In this document: positions 24,224 to 33,352 of the stretch, in pieces
Layout: every line of letters begins with the position of its first letter
How positions within the stretch are numbered: position 1 is the first letter of the stretch
NCBI RefSeq assembly: GCF_000758325.1
Contig: NZ_CP009459.1
Location: 3,906,001 to 3,970,000, forward strand
Direction: 5' to 3'
Source of the DNA: Cedecea neteri
GTDB taxonomy: Bacteria; Pseudomonadota; Gammaproteobacteria; Enterobacterales; Enterobacteriaceae
DNA: 64,000 nucleotides
The notes under the pieces: model-generated
Told to the model about the DNA's origin: nothing
The model's input: the letters and a program-made list of their open reading frames with translations, nothing else
The model's database searches: none
Translations under genes and position numbers: made by a program

Positions 24224-26917
24224 ATGACTGTACAAACCAAGAACCGTAATAAAAAAAGCACGCTGTCTATGCGTGCCGCCCAGGAAGCCAAAAACGGCAT
24301 CGCAGAAACCCTGGTCAACCTGAACACCACCCGGGAAGGGCTGCAGGAAGCCCACGCCAGCGCCCGGCTGGAGCGGGATGGCCTGAACGAAGTTGCCCAT
24401 GACAAGCCGCCTCACGCGCTGGTTCAGCTGCTGATGGCATTTAATAACCCGTTTATCTACGTGCTCGGCATTCTCGCCGGGATCAGCTTCTTTACCGATT
24501 ACTGGCTGCCCACCAGCCACGGCGAAGACGGTGACCTGACGACGGTGATTATCATCGGCACCATGGTAGCACTCAGCGGCCTGGTGCGTTTCTGGCAGGA
24601 ACACCGTTCGGCGAAGTCTGCCGAGGCGCTGAAAGCGATGGTTCGTACCACCGCCACGGTTGTTCGTCGTGAACACGCTGGGCAAAAAGGAACTCCGCGT
24701 GAAATCCCGATGCGCGAGCTGGTCGTGGGCGATATCGTGCAACTTTATGCAGGGGACATGATCCCGGCAGACGTGCGTCTCATTGAGTCCCGGGATCTGT
24801 TTATCAGCCAGGCCGTGCTGACCGGTGAAGCGCTGCCGATTGAGAAATACGACACCCTGGGCGATGTGGCGCAAAAGTCCGCGCACGATAAGGCGATCGA
24901 CAGCGAAAACCTGCTGGATATCCCGAACATCTGCTTTATGGGCACCAACGTGGTCAGCGGTACCGCGCAGGCTGTAGTGGTCGCGACCGGGCCACGGACT
25001 TACTTTGGCTCGCTGGCTAAAGCGATTGTCGGGAGCCGCGCACAAACGGCCTTCGACCGCGGCGTGAACAGCGTCAGTTGGCTGCTGATCCGCTTTATGC
25101 TGGTGATGGTGCCGGTGGTGTTCCTGATTAACGGCCTGCTGAAAGGCGAATGGTGGGATGCCCTGCTGTTTGCTCTGGCGGTGGCCGTGGGCCTGACGCC
25201 GGAAATGCTGCCAATGATCGTCAGCGCCAACCTCGCCAAAGGCGCGGTAGCGATGGCGAAGCGCAAAGTAGTGGTTAAGCGTCTGAACGCTATCCAGAAC
25301 CTGGGCGCAATGGACGTACTGTGCACCGACAAAACCGGGACGCTGACGCAGGATAAGATCATCCTCGAGCACCACGTGGGCACCAACGGCCAGAAAAACG
25401 AGTCAGTGCTGGGGCTGGCCTGGCTTAACAGCTACCACCAGAGCGGCATCAAAAACCTGATGGATCAGGCGGTCATTTACTTCTCTGACAATGAGCCCAA
25501 TTTCGTCAAACCGCAGGGCTACAGCAAAGTCGACGAGATGCCGTTTGATTTCGTCCGCCGCCGCCTGTCGATTGTGGTGAAGGACAGCCAGAGCAACCAC
25601 CTGCTGGTGTGCAAAGGCGCCGTGGAAGAGATGCTGAGCATTGCCACCCACATGGAAGAAAACGGCAAGGTTGTCGCGCTGGATAATCAGCGTCGTGACG
25701 CCATGCTGGCAATGACCAATGACTACAACAAAGACGGTTTCCGCGTCCTGGTGGTAGCCACTCGCGACATTCCTAAAGCCGAGGCGAAAAAACAGTACGG
25801 CACCGACGATGAGCACGATCTGATTATCCGCGGTTTCCTCACCTTCCTCGATCCACCGAAGGAGAGCGCAGGCCCGGCAATTGCTGCGCTGATGGACATT
25901 GGTGTAGCGGTAAAAGTGCTGACCGGCGATAACGCCATCGTCACCACCCGCATCTGCCGCCAGGTCGGGCTGGAGCCGGGCGAGCCGGTACTCGGCCCGC
26001 AGATTGAGCAACTGAGCGACGCCTCCCTCCAGCAACTGGTGGAAGAGCGCACCGTGTTTGCCAAGCTGACTCCGCTGCAGAAATCCCGCGTGCTGAAGGC
26101 GCTGCAGGCCAACGGCCATACCGTGGGCTTCCTGGGCGACGGAATTAACGATGCCCCTGCCCTGCGCGATGCCGACGTGGGTATCTCGGTCGACAGCGGC
26201 ACCGATATCGCCAAGGAATCCGCCGACATCATCCTGCTGGAAAAGAGCCTGATGGTGCTGGAAGAAGGCGTCATCAAAGGCCGCGAGACTTTTGGCAACA
26301 TCATGAAGTACCTGAACATGACCGCCAGCTCCAACTTCGGCAACGTGTTCTCGGTGCTGGTCGCCAGCGCATTCATCCCGTTCCTGCCGATGCTTGCGAT
26401 CCAGCTGCTGCTGCAAAACCTGATGTACGACATCTCCCAGCTCGCGCTGCCGTGGGACAAAACGGACAAAGAGTTCCTGAGCAAGCCGCGCAAGTGGGAT
26501 GCCAAAAACATTGGCCGCTTCATGGTCTGGATTGGCCCGACGTCGTCCATTTTTGACATGACCACCTTCGCGCTGATGTGGTTTGTGTTCAGCGCCAACA
26601 GCGAGCACATGCAGACCCTGTTCCAGTCCGGCTGGTTCGTTGAAGGCCTGCTGTCGCAGACTCTGGTGGTACACATGCTGCGTACCCAGAAAATTCCGTT
26701 CATTCAGAGCACCGCCGCCTGGCCGGTGATGATGATGACCGGGCTGATTATGGCGATTGGGATTTACGTCCCGTTCTCTCCGCTCGGGCCGTTGGTTGGG
26801 CTGCAGGCGCTGCCGTGGCAGTACTTCCCGTGGCTGGTCGCTACCCTGCTGGCCTATTGCTGCGTGGCTCAGGGCATGAAAACGTTCTACATGCGTCGCT
26901 TCAAGCAGTGGCACTAA
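24224..26917 (+). CDS. mgtB: Mg2+-importing P-type ATPase, MgtB type
   Basis: This P-type ATPase (subfamily IIIB) imports Mg2+ through the inner membrane under Mg2+ limitation. It has 897 residues. Sequence blocks such as HALVQLLMAFNNPFIYVL, FFTDYWLP and AFDRGVNSVSWLLIRFMLVMVPVV resemble Salmonella MgtB more than MgtA. Motifs in order are TGEALPIEK (actuator), the phosphorylation site CTDKTGTLTQDK, the KGA nucleotide-binding motif, and the hinge GDGINDAPALRDADVGIS. Ten membrane helices fit. MgtB is usually PhoP-controlled. No mgtC gene is adjacent, unlike the Salmonella mgtCBR operon. The upstream 1.7 kb is gene-poor. Confidence 0.9.
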   Translation: MTVQTKNRNKKSTLSMRAAQEAKNGIAETLVNLNTTREGLQEAHASARLERDGLNEVAHDKPPHALVQLLMAFNNPFIYVLGILAGISFFTDYWLPTSHGEDGDLTTVIIIGTMVALSGLVRFWQEHRSAKSAEALKAMVRTTATVVRREHAGQKGTPREIPMRELVVGDIVQLYAGDMIPADVRLIESRDLFISQAVLTGEALPIEKYDTLGDVAQKSAHDKAIDSENLLDIPNICFMGTNVVSGTAQAVVVATGPRTYFGSLAKAIVGSRAQTAFDRGVNSVSWLLIRFMLVMVPVVFLINGLLKGEWWDALLFALAVAVGLTPEMLPMIVSANLAKGAVAMAKRKVVVKRLNAIQNLGAMDVLCTDKTGTLTQDKIILEHHVGTNGQKNESVLGLAWLNSYHQSGIKNLMDQAVIYFSDNEPNFVKPQGYSKVDEMPFDFVRRRLSIVVKDSQSNHLLVCKGAVEEMLSIATHMEENGKVVALDNQRRDAMLAMTNDYNKDGFRVLVVATRDIPKAEAKKQYGTDDEHDLIIRGFLTFLDPPKESAGPAIAALMDIGVAVKVLTGDNAIVTTRICRQVGLEPGEPVLGPQIEQLSDASLQQLVEERTVFAKLTPLQKSRVLKALQANGHTVGFLGDGINDAPALRDADVGISVDSGTDIAKESADIILLEKSLMVLEEGVIKGRETFGNIMKYLNMTASSNFGNVFSVLVASAFIPFLPMLAIQLLLQNLMYDISQLALPWDKTDKEFLSKPRKWDAKNIGRFMVWIGPTSSIFDMTTFALMWFVFSANSEHMQTLFQSGWFVEGLLSQTLVVHMLRTQKIPFIQSTAAWPVMMMTGLIMAIGIYVPFSPLGPLVGLQALPWQYFPWLVATLLAYCCVAQGMKTFYMRRFKQWH

Positions 26918-26939
26918 CGCTGCGTTAAAAACTGCATAA

Positions 26940-26959
26940 GGTGCCGCTTCGGCGGCACC
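26940..26959 (+). terminator. UUCG-capped hairpin after mgtB
   Basis: GGTGCCGC/GCGGCACC closed by a TTCG tetraloop lies 23 bp after the mgtB stop. The following sequence has only a short T content, so termination may be partial, which would allow read-through into the genes downstream. Confidence 0.6.
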
Positions 26960-26991
26960 CTTCAGGCAAGTAACACAAGCTGGAAAGCATT

Positions 26992-27228
26992 ATGGAAAAG
27001 CAACATTCCATTATTTTCCTGATTAAAAATAAGACCATCGCACTGGTTGTCTTATTTTTAATGAAAATAACCCGCACCCTTCGCGTCCACGCCCTGGCCT
27101 GGTTCGCCGGAGGGAAAATCAACTACCAACACGCGAAAGCGTTACTGAACCTCGCCAGCGCCATACATCGTTTTTCGATCAGGTTACTGCGTTTTGTTAC
27201 ACCACCCGCCCTGAAGAGGGGGAATTGA
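26992..27228 (+). CDS. Possible 78-residue basic protein with one hydrophobic segment
   Basis: The frame starts 8 nt after GGAAAG and ends inside the ribosome-binding region of the next gene. The product is basic with a hydrophobic stretch near residues 8-24. I know no homologue. The tight spacing to the Na/Pi cotransporter gene suggests coupling, but the frame could be chance. Confidence 0.35.
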   Translation: MEKQHSIIFLIKNKTIALVVLFLMKITRTLRVHALAWFAGGKINYQHAKALLNLASAIHRFSIRLLRFVTPPALKRGN

Positions 27229-27230
27229 TT

Positions 27231-28883
27231 ATGTCCGGAACTACTCTGTTAATTAACCTGGCTGGCGCCATCGCTTTGCTGCTCTGGGGCAGCCATATGA
27301 TTTCGACTGCGCTGCAGCGCGGCTTCGGCACGCCGCTGCGCAACTGGATGGGACGCCACCTTACCAGCCGCTGGACGGCTCTGCTCGCCGGGATCGGCAT
27401 TACCGGCGTTCTGCAAAGCAGCACCGCGGTGAGCATGATGGCGACGTCGTTCACCGCCGCCGGGACGCTGAGCCTTGCCCCTGCCCTGGCGGTGATGCTC
27501 GGCGCTAACATCGGCTCCACGCTGGTGGTGCAACTGATGAGCTTCAACATGGAAATGGCCATCCCGCTGCTGCTGTTGGCAGGGTTTGTGGTCTTTAAGC
27601 TGCGCGACCATTCCAACTTTGAGAGCGTGGGATGCGCCCTGATTGGCCTCGGTTTGATGCTGCTTGCCCTGCATTTACTGAGCGGCACGCTGGCGGAAAT
27701 CGAAGTCACCCCGGTGTTTCACGCCGTCATGCAGGGGTTGCAGGGCGATATCTTAATCGCCCTGCTGGTGGCCGCGATCCTGACGCTGCTGTGCCACTCC
27801 AGCGTGGCAATCATTTTGCTGATCGCTTCCCTTGCGGCTACCGGCGCGATGGGGCCAGAAACAGCTCTGATCCTGGTGATGGGGGCCAATATTGGCGGGG
27901 CGCTACCGCCGGTGCTAAACGCAGGCTCTGCCGTGGCTCGTCGCCTGCCGGTGGGCAACCTTATGGTTCGCCTCGCCGGCTGTGCGCTGGCACTGTTACT
28001 GCTTCCACTACTGACGGATCTCGCGCAGAAGTCCGGGCTGAGCACGCCTCAGCTGGTGGTGTCGTTCCACACCGCGTTTAGTGCCGTACTCGCGCTGCTG
28101 TTTATCGGCCTGACCGCGCCGATGGCGCGTTTCCTGGAGCGTTTGTTCCCGGAAGAAGAGCGCGTGGGCGACCCAGGGATGCCGATGTATCTGGACGATG
28201 CCGGCCTCGAGGTGGCTTATATCGGCCTGTCCAACTCAGTCCGTGAATCGCTGCGCGCCGCCGACATGCTGACCATCATGCTGGACCGCCTGCTGGTGCT
28301 GTTTGTCACCCAGGAAAAGCAGGCCGCTGATGAGATTCGCCAGCTTGACCAGTCGGTGGATCTGCTCAGCGCGGCGGTGCGTGCTTACCTGGCCGATATC
28401 AGCCATGACGGGCTGAATGACGCGGATGCCGATCGCGCCCAGGAGATCCTGATGTTCATCATCAACTTCGAGCATGCGGGAGACATTCTTTCCAGCAACC
28501 TGACCCAACTGGCGACACGCCGCGCGCGCCGGGGCGAACTGTTCAGCGACTTTGAGTTACACAATATTCGCCTGCTGCACGCGGAGATCCTCACCAGCCT
28601 GCGCCTCGGCATCGCCGCGTTTATGCGTGAAGACTTATCCGCAGCCCATCAGTTAGTACAGCGCAAAGAAACCATTCGTCAGCTCGAGGCTTCCGCCAGC
28701 CGCGAGCACTTCAAAAAACTGCGAGAGGACAAAAATGCCTGGGCGGAATCCGGCGACATTTTCCAGCGAGTACTGCGGGACTACCGCCGCGTGCATCACC
28801 ACATTGCGGCCGTGGCCTACCCGGTGATCGACCGACTTGGCGATAAGTCGCTGCGCTTTATCGAAACGCCGCCGGACGCTTAA
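27231..28883 (+). CDS. Na+/Pi cotransporter family protein (YjbB/NptA-like)
   Basis: This 550-residue protein has two inverted Na/Pi-cotransporter repeats in the membrane part (about 1-300; QSSTAVSMMATSF and CHSSVAIILLIAS are the paired QSS/SSS-type motifs). A cytoplasmic PhoU-like helical domain follows (about 340-540). I chose the ATG at 27231 with GAGGGGGA upstream rather than a TTG at 27225. E. coli YjbB has the same architecture and exports phosphate. Its place directly after mgtB suggests a link between Mg2+ and phosphate balance: excess ATP-Mg or phosphate handling under low Mg2+. That link is inference. Confidence 0.88.
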   Translation: MSGTTLLINLAGAIALLLWGSHMISTALQRGFGTPLRNWMGRHLTSRWTALLAGIGITGVLQSSTAVSMMATSFTAAGTLSLAPALAVMLGANIGSTLVVQLMSFNMEMAIPLLLLAGFVVFKLRDHSNFESVGCALIGLGLMLLALHLLSGTLAEIEVTPVFHAVMQGLQGDILIALLVAAILTLLCHSSVAIILLIASLAATGAMGPETALILVMGANIGGALPPVLNAGSAVARRLPVGNLMVRLAGCALALLLLPLLTDLAQKSGLSTPQLVVSFHTAFSAVLALLFIGLTAPMARFLERLFPEEERVGDPGMPMYLDDAGLEVAYIGLSNSVRESLRAADMLTIMLDRLLVLFVTQEKQAADEIRQLDQSVDLLSAAVRAYLADISHDGLNDADADRAQEILMFIINFEHAGDILSSNLTQLATRRARRGELFSDFELHNIRLLHAEILTSLRLGIAAFMREDLSAAHQLVQRKETIRQLEASASREHFKKLREDKNAWAESGDIFQRVLRDYRRVHHHIAAVAYPVIDRLGDKSLRFIETPPDA

Positions 28884-28950
28884 AAAACAATAACCGCCGC
28901 AAGGTGGACGAAGCATCTTTTCAAGGAAAGCAACGTTAAGGTACAGAAAA

Positions 28951-29292
28951 GTGAGAGTTTTAATCTGCGCAGGTCGGTTTTATGCCGACACCCACACCCT
29001 CACCCGCGTGCTGGATTTATATGCCAGCACGCAGACAATGAATGTGCTGATCCACGGGGGGCATCAGTCGCTCGGCGGGGCCATTGAAACCTGGGCACGC
29101 GGCACCGACGTGCACGTTATTCGCTACCCGGCCAACTGGGCGCTGCACGGTAAATACGCGGAAACCCGCCGTAATCTGTTTATGCTGGAGGACAGCCGCC
29201 CCGACGTGCTGCTGGCGTTTCCCGGGGGAGAAGACACGGCAGAGTGCGTGCGAATGGCGCGCAGTTCCGGCGTGAAGGTAATAGAGATTTAA
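28951..29292 (+). CDS. SLOG-domain (DUF2493/YspA-type) protein
   Basis: This 113-residue protein starts at a GTG. It shows a small Rossmann-like fold: MRVLICAGRFYADTHTL at the N terminus, LIHGGHQSLGGAIETWA in the middle and LLAFPGGEDTAECVRMA at the end, which are the glycine motifs of the nucleotide-binding SLOG family. Such proteins are thought to bind nucleotide-derived ligands. It follows the Na/Pi gene by 67 bp and ends at an intrinsic terminator, so it may be the last gene of the mgtB transcript. Confidence 0.75.
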   Translation: MRVLICAGRFYADTHTLTRVLDLYASTQTMNVLIHGGHQSLGGAIETWARGTDVHVIRYPANWALHGKYAETRRNLFMLEDSRPDVLLAFPGGEDTAECVRMARSSGVKVIEI

Positions 29293-29298
29293 TCCACC

Positions 29299-29337
29299 CG
29301 GGCTGCGGCTGGGAAATGTTATCGCAGCCCGTTTTTT
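29299..29337 (+). terminator. Intrinsic terminator after the SLOG gene
   Basis: A CGGGCTGCG/CGCAGCCCG stem is followed by TTTTTT. The T-tract overlaps the stop codon of the convergent ABC transporter gene. Confidence 0.9.
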
Positions 29338-30869
29338 CATGCCGCGACCGGTGCCAAGTTTACGTCTTTCAGGAATTCGGTAATACGTGGGTTCTCACCG
29401 CTGCGTAGCGCCTGCGGAGAGTCGTCGCAAACGACTCGCCCTTTTTCCATAAACACAATTCTGTCCGACACGCCGAACGCGAAGTTCATTTCGTGGGTGA
29501 CGATCACCATTGTGATGCCCTCCTCCGCCAGGTTCTCAATCACCTGCAGCACCTCATTCACCTTTTCGGGATCCAGCGCCGAGGTAGGCTCATCGAACAG
29601 CATGATTTGCGGACGCATCATTAAAGCCCGCGCAATCGCCACCCTTTGTTGCTGCCCGCCGGAAAGCTGGTGCGGGTATTTGTGAGCGTGCTCGAGCATG
29701 CCGACTTTACGCAGCAATACACAGGCCTCGCGCTTCAGCTCTGCATCCGTCGCCAGGCGATGATAATGCGGCGCCAGCATCAGGTTTTTCATCACCGTTA
29801 AGTGCGGGAACAGGTTAAAGCCCTGGAACACCATGCCGATGTTCAGCCGGTGCGCGGCGTTTTCCACATACTGCGGCTTCTGGGCCCCATGTTTTTCCAG
29901 GCGAATAAACGGCTGGCCATTGATCAGGATCTCGCCGTTATCCAACTGCTCCAGGCCATTCAACAGGCGGATAAGCGTGGTTTTACCGGAGCCAGACGGA
30001 CCAATGACGGACACGACTTCACCGGGCTTGATATCCAGGTTCACAGCGCCAAGCACCTCCACGTTGTTATAGGCCTTGTGCAGCTTGCGGGCCTGCAGGG
30101 CGGGCGTATTCGCGGCCAGAGCCGGGCGAGCAACCAGCCCGCTTTCCTGCGCCGCCATCGCCTCAAGTTCGGCTTCCGGCAAGCGAGTCGTTTTACGCTG
30201 GGTAACATCCAGCCTTTTTTCCAGCAGCTTCAGCAGGAAGTCAAAGACCGTGACGATAAACACATAATAGAAAGCCACCGCCGCCATGGTTTCCATCACC
30301 AGGAAGTTTTGCGAGTAAAGCCGCTGCCCGACCATAAGGATCTCGGTCAGCGAAATCACCGAAACCAGCGAGCTAAGTTTCACGATGGAGATGTATTCGT
30401 TCGCCAGCGACGGCAGCGCCACCCGCAGCGCCTGCGGCACGATAACCAGCCATTGAATGCCCGCGTAGCGCAGCCCTAGGGCATGGGCGGCTTCACGCTG
30501 CCCGCGCGGGATAGCCAGCAGGCCGCCACGGTGAATCTCGGCAATGTAGGCCGTTTCACTCAGCACCAGCGCGATAAGCCCGGCCCAGAACGGGTCGCTC
30601 AGCAAAGCCGAGCTGCCGGGCAGCGCCTGAGGCAGGTTGTAGACAAAAATCAGCAACACCAGCAGCGGCAGGCTGCGAAACAGCCAGATATAAGCCCGCG
30701 CCGGTAAAGAAAGCCAGGGAGACGCCGCCTGTTTGCCCAGCGCCAGAAGAAAACCAAACCCGATGCTGATTACCCAGCTCAGCAGGCTCAGCTTAATCAC
30801 GGTCCAGGTTGCCTGCCAAAAATCGGCGTTGCTAAACAGGCTGAATAAATAGTTCCAGTCAAAAGACAT
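29337..30869 (-). CDS. Amino-acid-type ABC transporter, permease-ATPase fusion
   Basis: One 510-residue polypeptide carries a HisM/GlnP-type permease (about 1-220; EAA-like loop [19 protein letters not shown]) and a HisP/GlnQ-type ATPase (about 255-510). The ATPase motifs are Walker [10 protein letters not shown], signature LSGGQQQR, Walker B IMLFDEP and the switch His in VTHE. These are usually two proteins. The upstream gene encodes the matching binding protein. The substrate is unknown; a polar amino acid or modified amino acid is the family norm. Confidence 0.9.
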   Translation of the reverse strand: MSFDWNYLFSLFSNADFWQATWTVIKLSLLSWVISIGFGFLLALGKQAASPWLSLPARAYIWLFRSLPLLVLLIFVYNLPQALPGSSALLSDPFWAGLIALVLSETAYIAEIHRGGLLAIPRGQREAAHALGLRYAGIQWLVIVPQALRVALPSLANEYISIVKLSSLVSVISLTEILMVGQRLYSQNFLVMETMAAVAFYYVFIVTVFDFLLKLLEKRLDVTQRKTTRLPEAELEAMAAQESGLVARPALAANTPALQARKLHKAYNNVEVLGAVNLDIKPGEVVSVIGPSGSGKTTLIRLLNGLEQLDNGEILINGQPFIRLEKHGAQKPQYVENAAHRLNIGMVFQGFNLFPHLTVMKNLMLAPHYHRLATDAELKREACVLLRKVGMLEHAHKYPHQLSGGQQQRVAIARALMMRPQIMLFDEPTSALDPEKVNEVLQVIENLAEEGITMVIVTHEMNFAFGVSDRIVFMEKGRVVCDDSPQALRSGENPRITEFLKDVNLAPVAA

Positions 30870-30893
30870 ATCAGTACTCCCCGGCGATGAATA

Positions 30894-31721
30894 TTACAAA
30901 CTGCTGGCCTGAATTTCGGCTTCGGACGGCTCCGCCAGGTGATACTTTTTCACTAAGGCCGAGTATTTGCCGCTCGCTTTAAAGGCCGCAATGCCGTCGT
31001 TCAGCGCTTTTTTCAATTCAGGGTTGGTTTTACTCACACCAAGCCCTACCAGCACCGGGTACAGCAGTTCAGTCGAGGTTACCGCCAGCCGCCCTTTCAT
31101 CTTATCCACCACCTGACTTGCCACGGCGGCGTCGGTCATCTGCACTTCAACCGCGTGGGAAAGCAGCGCCTGCGTGGTTTGCGGGTCGGTTGAGAATTCG
31201 CTGACCGTAATCGGCTTCAGTCCCTGCTTCACGCAATAATCCGCCGACAGCGTGTGCAGTTTTTCCAGCCAGTAAGTACCCTGCATCGAGCCGACTTTAT
31301 GCCCGCACAACTCCTCCGGCTTGGTTGGCTTGAAGCTGGCGTTGCTCAGCGTCAGCAGCGATTCACCGGTTTTCAGGTACGGCACCATGTCGATCACCTT
31401 CTGGCGCTCCGGGGTGATAAACAGCGCGGACGCAATCAGCTCGAAGCGCTTCGCCTGCAGGCCGGGGATCAGGCTGGTGAAACGGGTATCCACGTAATTA
31501 GGCTTCAGCTTCATCGCTTCGGCCACGCCGTTGATAAATTCAATATCGAAGCCCGCCGGGGTTTTGCCGTCGAGGTATTCGTAAGGCGGGAAGGTAATGT
31601 CGCTACCCACCGTAAGCTGCCCGGGGGTCATCACGGCCGCCTGAGCCCCGCCGCTGAGCAGTAAAGGCAGCGCCGCCGCCATGCAGGTAAATAACGCCTT
31701 GCTGTGTGAGGATGTAAACAT
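30894..31721 (-). CDS. Periplasmic amino-acid-type binding protein
   Basis: This is an SBP_bac_3 family receptor of 275 residues. I chose the ATG at 31721 because GGAG lies 7 nt upstream and it gives a normal signal peptide (cleavage near GGAQA-A). The core starts LTVGSDITFPPYEYLDGKTPAGFDIEF, the typical ligand-binding N-lobe. It is the first gene of the transporter operon, divergent from the LysR regulator gene, with a 530-bp shared control region. Confidence 0.9.
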   Translation of the reverse strand: MFTSSHSKALFTCMAAALPLLLSGGAQAAVMTPGQLTVGSDITFPPYEYLDGKTPAGFDIEFINGVAEAMKLKPNYVDTRFTSLIPGLQAKRFELIASALFITPERQKVIDMVPYLKTGESLLTLSNASFKPTKPEELCGHKVGSMQGTYWLEKLHTLSADYCVKQGLKPITVSEFSTDPQTTQALLSHAVEVQMTDAAVASQVVDKMKGRLAVTSTELLYPVLVGLGVSKTNPELKKALNDGIAAFKASGKYSALVKKYHLAEPSEAEIQASSL

Positions 31722-32252
31722 GCGATGACTCCAGTGCAGGTGGTTAATCATTTTTATGGATGCCAAAATGGAGGCACCTTTAACAACGTATGATTTTCGC
31801 GCCAGGGAATGTCTTGCAATATATTCGCCAGAACGATAATCACTCGATGAGCATTTGCGATGAGGCCATGCTGCAGGAGAAGCGCGTCGGGATAAAGGAC
31901 GAAAAATATGCCTTACCTCTATAAAAAATTGTTTTAATGCAATGCCGTTTTTTTTGCACCAGCGAAGCGCAAAACATTAATTCCCCAAAAGAAAGCCAAT
32001 AAAGACATATTTCAGGCAGATAATTGAACATTGAAATATTCGCCCGCACCAAAAAAGTGCAGTTTAATTTTCTCTTGCCACTTTTTGGGGATAATTCGTG
32101 GCCAATAAAAGCGAAAATATTTTTTCAGCGCAGGTTTTTTACCGTTTGCGACGACCACACAGGTACCTGGCATGGGCCTTGCTGCAGATTGACTGAATAG
32201 CCTGAAACTCTCTTCGAGGCTGCATTGACAATAAAAAAGCGGGGTTAGCGCC
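31722..32252. other. Divergent control region of the ABC and LysR units
   Basis: This AT-rich stretch has no convincing gene and should hold both promoters and the LysR binding sites. I see AT-rich half-dyads but no single obvious T-N11-A operator. Confidence 0.5.
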
Positions 32253-33176
32253 ATGACACATTTCACGCTCAAGCAGCTCAAGTACTTTGTCACCGTCGTG
32301 GAGGCGCAGAGCATCGCCGAAGCCTCAAGGCAGCTGCATATCGCCCAGCCTTCCGTTTCTATAGCCATCAAAAACCTGGAAGATACCTTTGAGCAGCAGT
32401 TTTTTATTCGCCACCACGCCCAGGGCGTTTCACTCACGCCCGGCGGGCTGCGGTTTTATGAAAAAGCCCGCGAACTGCTGCGGCTTTCATACCAGTTTGA
32501 GCAAAATGCCAAAGCGGATAACGACCTGGTTTCCGGCACTATCGCCATCGGCTGCTTCGAGTCCGCGGCCCCGCTCTATCTGCCGAGGCTTATCGCCGGG
32601 TTTCGCAAGCTTTATCCTGACATTACTATCCGGCTGTACGACGGGGAGCAAAACGAGCTGACCCACGGGCTGCACCGCGGCCGCTTCGACCTGGCCTTTA
32701 TGTACAACCTGGAGTTAGAGAGCACGCTGCACACCGAAAAACTGAACGCCCCACAAAAGCCTTACGCCCTGCTCCCGGCGGCGCATCCGCTGGCGGGGAA
32801 AACATCCGTGACACTCAAAGAACTCAGCCGTGAACCGATGATCCTGCTGGACGTTATTCCCAGCAAAAGCTACTTCATGAACATTTTCACCGACAAAGGG
32901 CTGCACCCGGAGGTGGCCTACAGTTCGCCGTCGATTGAAATGGTGCGCTGCATGGTCGGCCAGGGCATGGGGTTCTCGGTGCTGGTGACCCGCCCCTGCA
33001 CCGACGTAACCTACGACGGCCAGCGCGTTAAGCAGGTGGAAATCATTGATGATATGGCGGACTCCACGCTGGTGATGGCTTATTTACGCAATAACGAGCC
33101 GACCCGGCCAACGCGTTTATTTATGGATTACTGCCGCACCTTTGAGCTAATGCCGGAGGTGCTGGCAGAAGATTAA
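32253..33176 (+). CDS. LysR-family transcriptional regulator
   Basis: This 307-residue protein has an N-terminal winged helix-turn-helix (LKQLKYFVTVVEAQSIAEASRQLHIAQPSVS) and a periplasmic-binding-like effector domain from about residue 90. It is divergent from the transporter and 176 bp upstream of the flavin monooxygenase gene on the same strand, so it probably controls both arms in response to the transported compound. Confidence 0.88.
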   Translation: MTHFTLKQLKYFVTVVEAQSIAEASRQLHIAQPSVSIAIKNLEDTFEQQFFIRHHAQGVSLTPGGLRFYEKARELLRLSYQFEQNAKADNDLVSGTIAIGCFESAAPLYLPRLIAGFRKLYPDITIRLYDGEQNELTHGLHRGRFDLAFMYNLELESTLHTEKLNAPQKPYALLPAAHPLAGKTSVTLKELSREPMILLDVIPSKSYFMNIFTDKGLHPEVAYSSPSIEMVRCMVGQGMGFSVLVTRPCTDVTYDGQRVKQVEIIDDMADSTLVMAYLRNNEPTRPTRLFMDYCRTFELMPEVLAED

Positions 33177-33352
33177 AAAAAACAGGACCGCGGGCTTAAC
33201 ATACAAGCAATTCATAGCCTCCAGATTGAGGCTACTTTATTTATGCCTTATCCCTAGATTTATAATATTTTACGGAATGTCTGCCGCTTAATAACCTTGT
33301 GCCATAGCGAAGCTGCGCTGAACCTTATTTCCCGAGCACCAAGGAAACAGAC

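Noticed and set aside
24167..26914. Two long frames antisense to mgtB
   Set aside because: They shadow the complete P-type ATPase and have His/Gln/Arg-rich products typical of antisense translation.
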